Shown one piece after another: positions 5,419 to 6,749 of a stretch of 6,749 bases of DNA. The stretch lies in assembly GCA_034189695.1 (NCBI GenBank), contig JAXHUA010000079.1:1-6749 (forward strand). The letters are read 5' to 3'. Within the stretch, counting starts at the first letter, position 1; each line of letters begins with the position of its first letter. Both the position numbers and the translations under genes were made by a program. Below the pieces are notes generated by a model, which worked only from the letters and a program-made list of their open reading frames with translations, was not told where the DNA came from and ran no database searches. This stretch comes from JAXHUA01 sp034189695. Its GTDB lineage: Bacteria; Chloroflexota; Dehalococcoidia; E44-bin15.

Positions 5419-6039
5419 TTGGATTGGGATAGCCTTCTGCCGATCATTCTCGGGCTGCTGGCGGTCGTCGGCCTGCCCCTGGCGCTGTGGAGCTTGAGGA
5501 AGACGGGGGGGAGCAAGGTCGAGGAGTTCTGTCAGCACCTCCAGCAGATTGGCGTCAAGGCGGCGACGCTTCCCCGGGACGATCCTCAGAGTGCCGCGGA
5601 GCGAAAGCGGTCGTGGGGAAAGAAGCCGATCGCGACGATCAGGGTGAATGGAAGGAACATGGAGTCAATCAACGTCGTCGGTGTGGCAAGCCAGCAAGGC
5701 ACCCACTACTACGTCGACTATGTGGTCGCGCTGCCGGGGTTCGTCCTTTCGAAAAAGAAGAAGGTGAAGCTGACACTCAAGAAGTCCTCGCCCGTCAAGG
5801 GTGTAGTGACCGATGTAGAGTGGAAAGGCGATGAGCATCTGGCGCAGCGCCTCAACTACGACTTCGGTCTGAAGAGCAGGCTCCTGGAGGCCGATGCGGG
5901 CTCGATGAAGGGTGGCCTCACAGTCTACCCCGAGCCGAAGCGCGGGCACGCCAGGATGAGGACGGGCTACTTCCTGCCCACCGCGGAGCAGTTCGAGGCG
6001 GTGGACCTGGTCGCCAGGCACGTCAGGGAATGGTACTAG
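5419..6039 (+). CDS. Unrecognised protein with one N-terminal membrane anchor
   Basis: A 206-aa protein that I do not recognise. Residues about 6-26 (LLPIILGLLAVVGLPLALWSL) form a single hydrophobic helix followed by RK, consistent with an uncleaved anchor that leaves the rest in the cytoplasm by the positive-inside rule. The remainder is soluble: a mid region GRNMESINVVGVASQQGTHYY with beta character, a lysine-rich stretch (KKKKVKLTLKK) and a C-terminus ending in a probable helix (TAEQFEAVDLVARHVREWY). TTG 5419 is preferred because GGGAGG lies about 7 nt upstream; an in-frame ATG at 5380 would add 13 residues but has no comparable site. It is divergent from the ABC exporter, with 187 bp between the starts. 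It may or may not be functionally linked to the exporter. Confidence 0.65.
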   Translation: MDWDSLLPIILGLLAVVGLPLALWSLRKTGGSKVEEFCQHLQQIGVKAATLPRDDPQSAAERKRSWGKKPIATIRVNGRNMESINVVGVASQQGTHYYVDYVVALPGFVLSKKKKVKLTLKKSSPVKGVVTDVEWKGDEHLAQRLNYDFGLKSRLLEADAGSMKGGLTVYPEPKRGHARMRTGYFLPTAEQFEAVDLVARHVREWY

Positions 6040-6086
6040 GGAGCGGAGAAAAGGCGACCCCTCAGTCGACCACCGTCTGGAGCGTT

Positions 6087-6118
6087 GCCCGCCGGGTCAT
6101 TCCGTTCACTGGGCGGGC
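6087..6118. terminator. Possible bidirectional hairpin between convergent genes
   Basis: GCCCGCC (6087-6093) and GGCGGGC (6112-6118) form a perfect 7-bp GC stem, with the cupin stop codon (6108-6106) in the loop. It sits between the convergent membrane-anchored and cupin genes, where a terminator is expected. There is no T-run on either side, so intrinsic termination is doubtful. Confidence 0.3.
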
Positions 6119-6453
6119 GCTGCCGGGTCTTGACGCGGGATCACGCAGATGAAGCGTGGGGTCTCGTTCCCCGTATTGGCGAAGCAGTGCTCCTCGTCGG
6201 GCGGGACATACACCGCGTTACCCTCGGCTATCGACTGCTCTCTGGCGCCGAATCTCACCACGCCTGTGCCCGACAGGACGAAGACTGCGTGCTCCCACCA
6301 GTGGACGTGGCACGGTGTGGAGCTGCCCGGCGCCACGTCGAATACCCTCATGACGAACCTGGGAGCCCCGTCGTCCGGGCCGACGACGACCCGCCGGAAC
6401 ACGCCGGGGGCGTCTTCAGTGGCATCTACGTTGCGGTAGTCCTTCACTTCCAT
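6106..6453 (-). CDS. Small single-domain cupin protein
   Basis: A 115-aa cupin with both signature motifs: motif 1 PGSSTPCHVHWWEHAVFVLSG with H49, H51 and E54, and motif 2 AVYVPPDEEHCFAN with H89. These supply the usual three-His/one-Glu site for Mn, Fe, Zn or Ni in a beta-barrel. Small stand-alone cupins range from sugar isomerases to dioxygenases and ligand-binding proteins, so the reaction is unknown. Start ATG 6453 follows AAAGGAGCG on the minus strand by 5 nt. A longer frame back to 6585 exists, but its extra residues cross this ribosome site and the hairpin upstream and do not look like protein. A weak extended -10 (TGC-TATGCT) lies upstream on the minus strand without a good -35. Its stop is 66 bp from that of the facing gene. 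Confidence 0.88.
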   Translation of the reverse strand: MEVKDYRNVDATEDAPGVFRRVVVGPDDGAPRFVMRVFDVAPGSSTPCHVHWWEHAVFVLSGTGVVRFGAREQSIAEGNAVYVPPDEEHCFANTGNETPRFICVIPRQDPAAPAQ

Positions 6454-6537
6454 GAGCACGCTCCTTTGGCGGTCTGCTGGCCGGAGCATAGCAGAGACCT
6501 CCGAGGAAAGCCAGCGGTTGTGCTCGTTCATGGGTAG

Positions 6538-6577
6538 GGCGGAGCATCCGCTCCGCGTGGGCCCGGAGTGGATGCTC
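6538..6577. repeat. Long imperfect palindrome upstream of the cupin gene
   Basis: GAGCATCCGCTCCG (6542-6555) pairs with CGGAGTGGATGCTC (6564-6577) over 14 bp with a single G-T mismatch and an 8-nt loop. An alternative hairpin uses GCGGAG (6538-6543) with CTCCGC (6551-6556). No T-run follows on either strand. It may be a dispersed intergenic palindromic repeat, a regulatory structure, or a terminator for transcription from the IS side. Apart from this palindrome and the IS end, positions 6454-6749 contain no gene that I can support. Confidence 0.55.
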
Positions 6578-6637
6578 AAGGGCAACCGCCACGTGGGGGC
6601 AGTGGCCGCCTCTGGATGGGGTTCGCGTCCGAACGTG

Positions 6638-6660
6638 TTGCGTCAATAGAAAGTGTTACC
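6638..6660 (-). repeat. Terminal repeat copy R1
   Basis: On the plus strand TTGCGTCA (6638-6645), a 9-bp spacer, then GTTACC (6655-6660). This is the inverted form of the left-edge repeat, with one substitution in TGAGGCAA and one extra spacer base. The probable transposase stop (TAA, 6658-6656) falls inside it. Confidence 0.55.
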
Positions 6661-6748
6661 GAACGGTGGTTGGTTGCCTCATAAATGAGGTTACCGAAGC
6701 CTCCTTTCCTTGGGCATGCTCAGCCATGGCCCATAGTGTTTCCAGTTG
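6656..6748 (-). CDS. Probable IS transposase C-terminal fragment (runs off right edge)
   Basis: On the minus strand one frame is open from the right edge for 30 codons (QLETLWAMAEHAQG..., ending SVTSFMRQPTTVR) to a TAA inside repeat R1. Its amphipathic opening and basic end would suit a transposase C-terminus, and its direction matches the transposase start at the left edge. I cannot confirm this from so few residues. A second minus-strand frame (NWKHYGPWLSMPKERRLR) is open to a stop inside R2 and is a competing reading. Confidence 0.35.
   Translation of the reverse strand, partial: QLETLWAMAEHAQGKEASVTSFMRQPTTVR
6674..6695 (-). repeat. Terminal repeat copy R2
   Basis: On the plus strand TTGCCTCA (6674-6681), an 8-bp spacer, then GTTACC (6690-6695), 36 bp from R1. 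It is an exact inverted match to both conserved halves of the left copies. It also contains its own CCTCAT-AA-ATGAGG palindrome. Confidence 0.65.
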
Positions 6749-6749
6749 A

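Larger units (their letters stand above)
6639..6749 (-). mobile_element. IS end, probable transposase 3' side
   Basis: Two copies of the same terminal repeat seen at the left edge occur here in opposite orientation, as expected for an IS that lies to the right with its tip facing left. No transposase start follows on the plus strand (the ATGs at 6710 and 6722 soon hit stops), whereas a minus-strand frame enters from the right edge and ends inside R1. This is therefore more likely the 3' side of the element. The tip is placed at TGCGTC (6639) and is uncertain by about 25 bp. Confidence 0.5.

Noticed and set aside
6454..6585. N-terminal extension of the cupin protein
   Set aside because: The extension crosses the AAAGGAGCG site for ATG 6453 and the long palindrome, and the cupin fold is complete without it.
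1..6749. CRISPR array, tRNA, rRNA, riboswitch or defence system
   Set aside because: No regularly spaced repeats of CRISPR type, no cloverleaf, no rRNA-like stretch and no defence-associated domain could be seen. The only short-period repeats are the paired IS terminal motifs.

Overview
The window is a GC-rich bacterial segment with strong Shine-Dalgarno sites, two probable TTG starts and sigma70-like promoters. The protein families (DUF2284, TIGR04076, a quinol-monooxygenase-like ABM protein, a small cupin, a DrrA/NodI-type ABC exporter) and the transposase type suggest an environmental, possibly anaerobic bacterium. Chloroflexota (Dehalococcoidia-like) is my best guess, held with low confidence because it rests on recall and not on a search.

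Layout. Positions 1-~115 are the end of an insertion sequence (IS): the first codons of a minus-strand transposase running off the left edge, followed by two copies of a GGTAAC-N8-TGAGGCAA repeat. Positions 116-246 hold a likely outward promoter and a stretch of unknown origin. Positions 247-3487 form one rightward gene series: three tandem paralogous GNAT-like acyltransferases (the first lacking its N-terminal third), an ABM-domain protein, a TIGR04076 protein and a DUF2284 Cys-rich metal-binding protein. The last four are tightly packed, with stop/start overlaps at two junctions. Facing them on the minus strand is an ABC exporter operon (ATPase 5231->4320, permease 4323->3559, overlapping by ATGA), read from a good promoter at 5268-5296. 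Divergent from it is a gene for an unrecognised 206-aa protein with one N-terminal membrane anchor (5419-6039). It converges on a small minus-strand cupin gene (6453->6106). Positions 6454-~6638 contain a 14-bp-stem hairpin. Positions ~6639-6749 carry the other end of a similar IS: two copies of the same repeat, inverted relative to the left edge, and the probable last codons of a minus-strand transposase.

Interpretation. Both edges carry matching IS ends, and the inferred transposase fragments read the same way. The ~6.5 kb between them is therefore either cargo between two directly oriented IS copies or, at least as likely, an assembly piece that stops where a multicopy IS begins. The most distinctive content is the tandem GNAT array, in which all three copies share an altered acetyl-CoA-binding motif, coupled to the ABM/TIGR04076/DUF2284 cassette. 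I could not identify a known pathway for this array.
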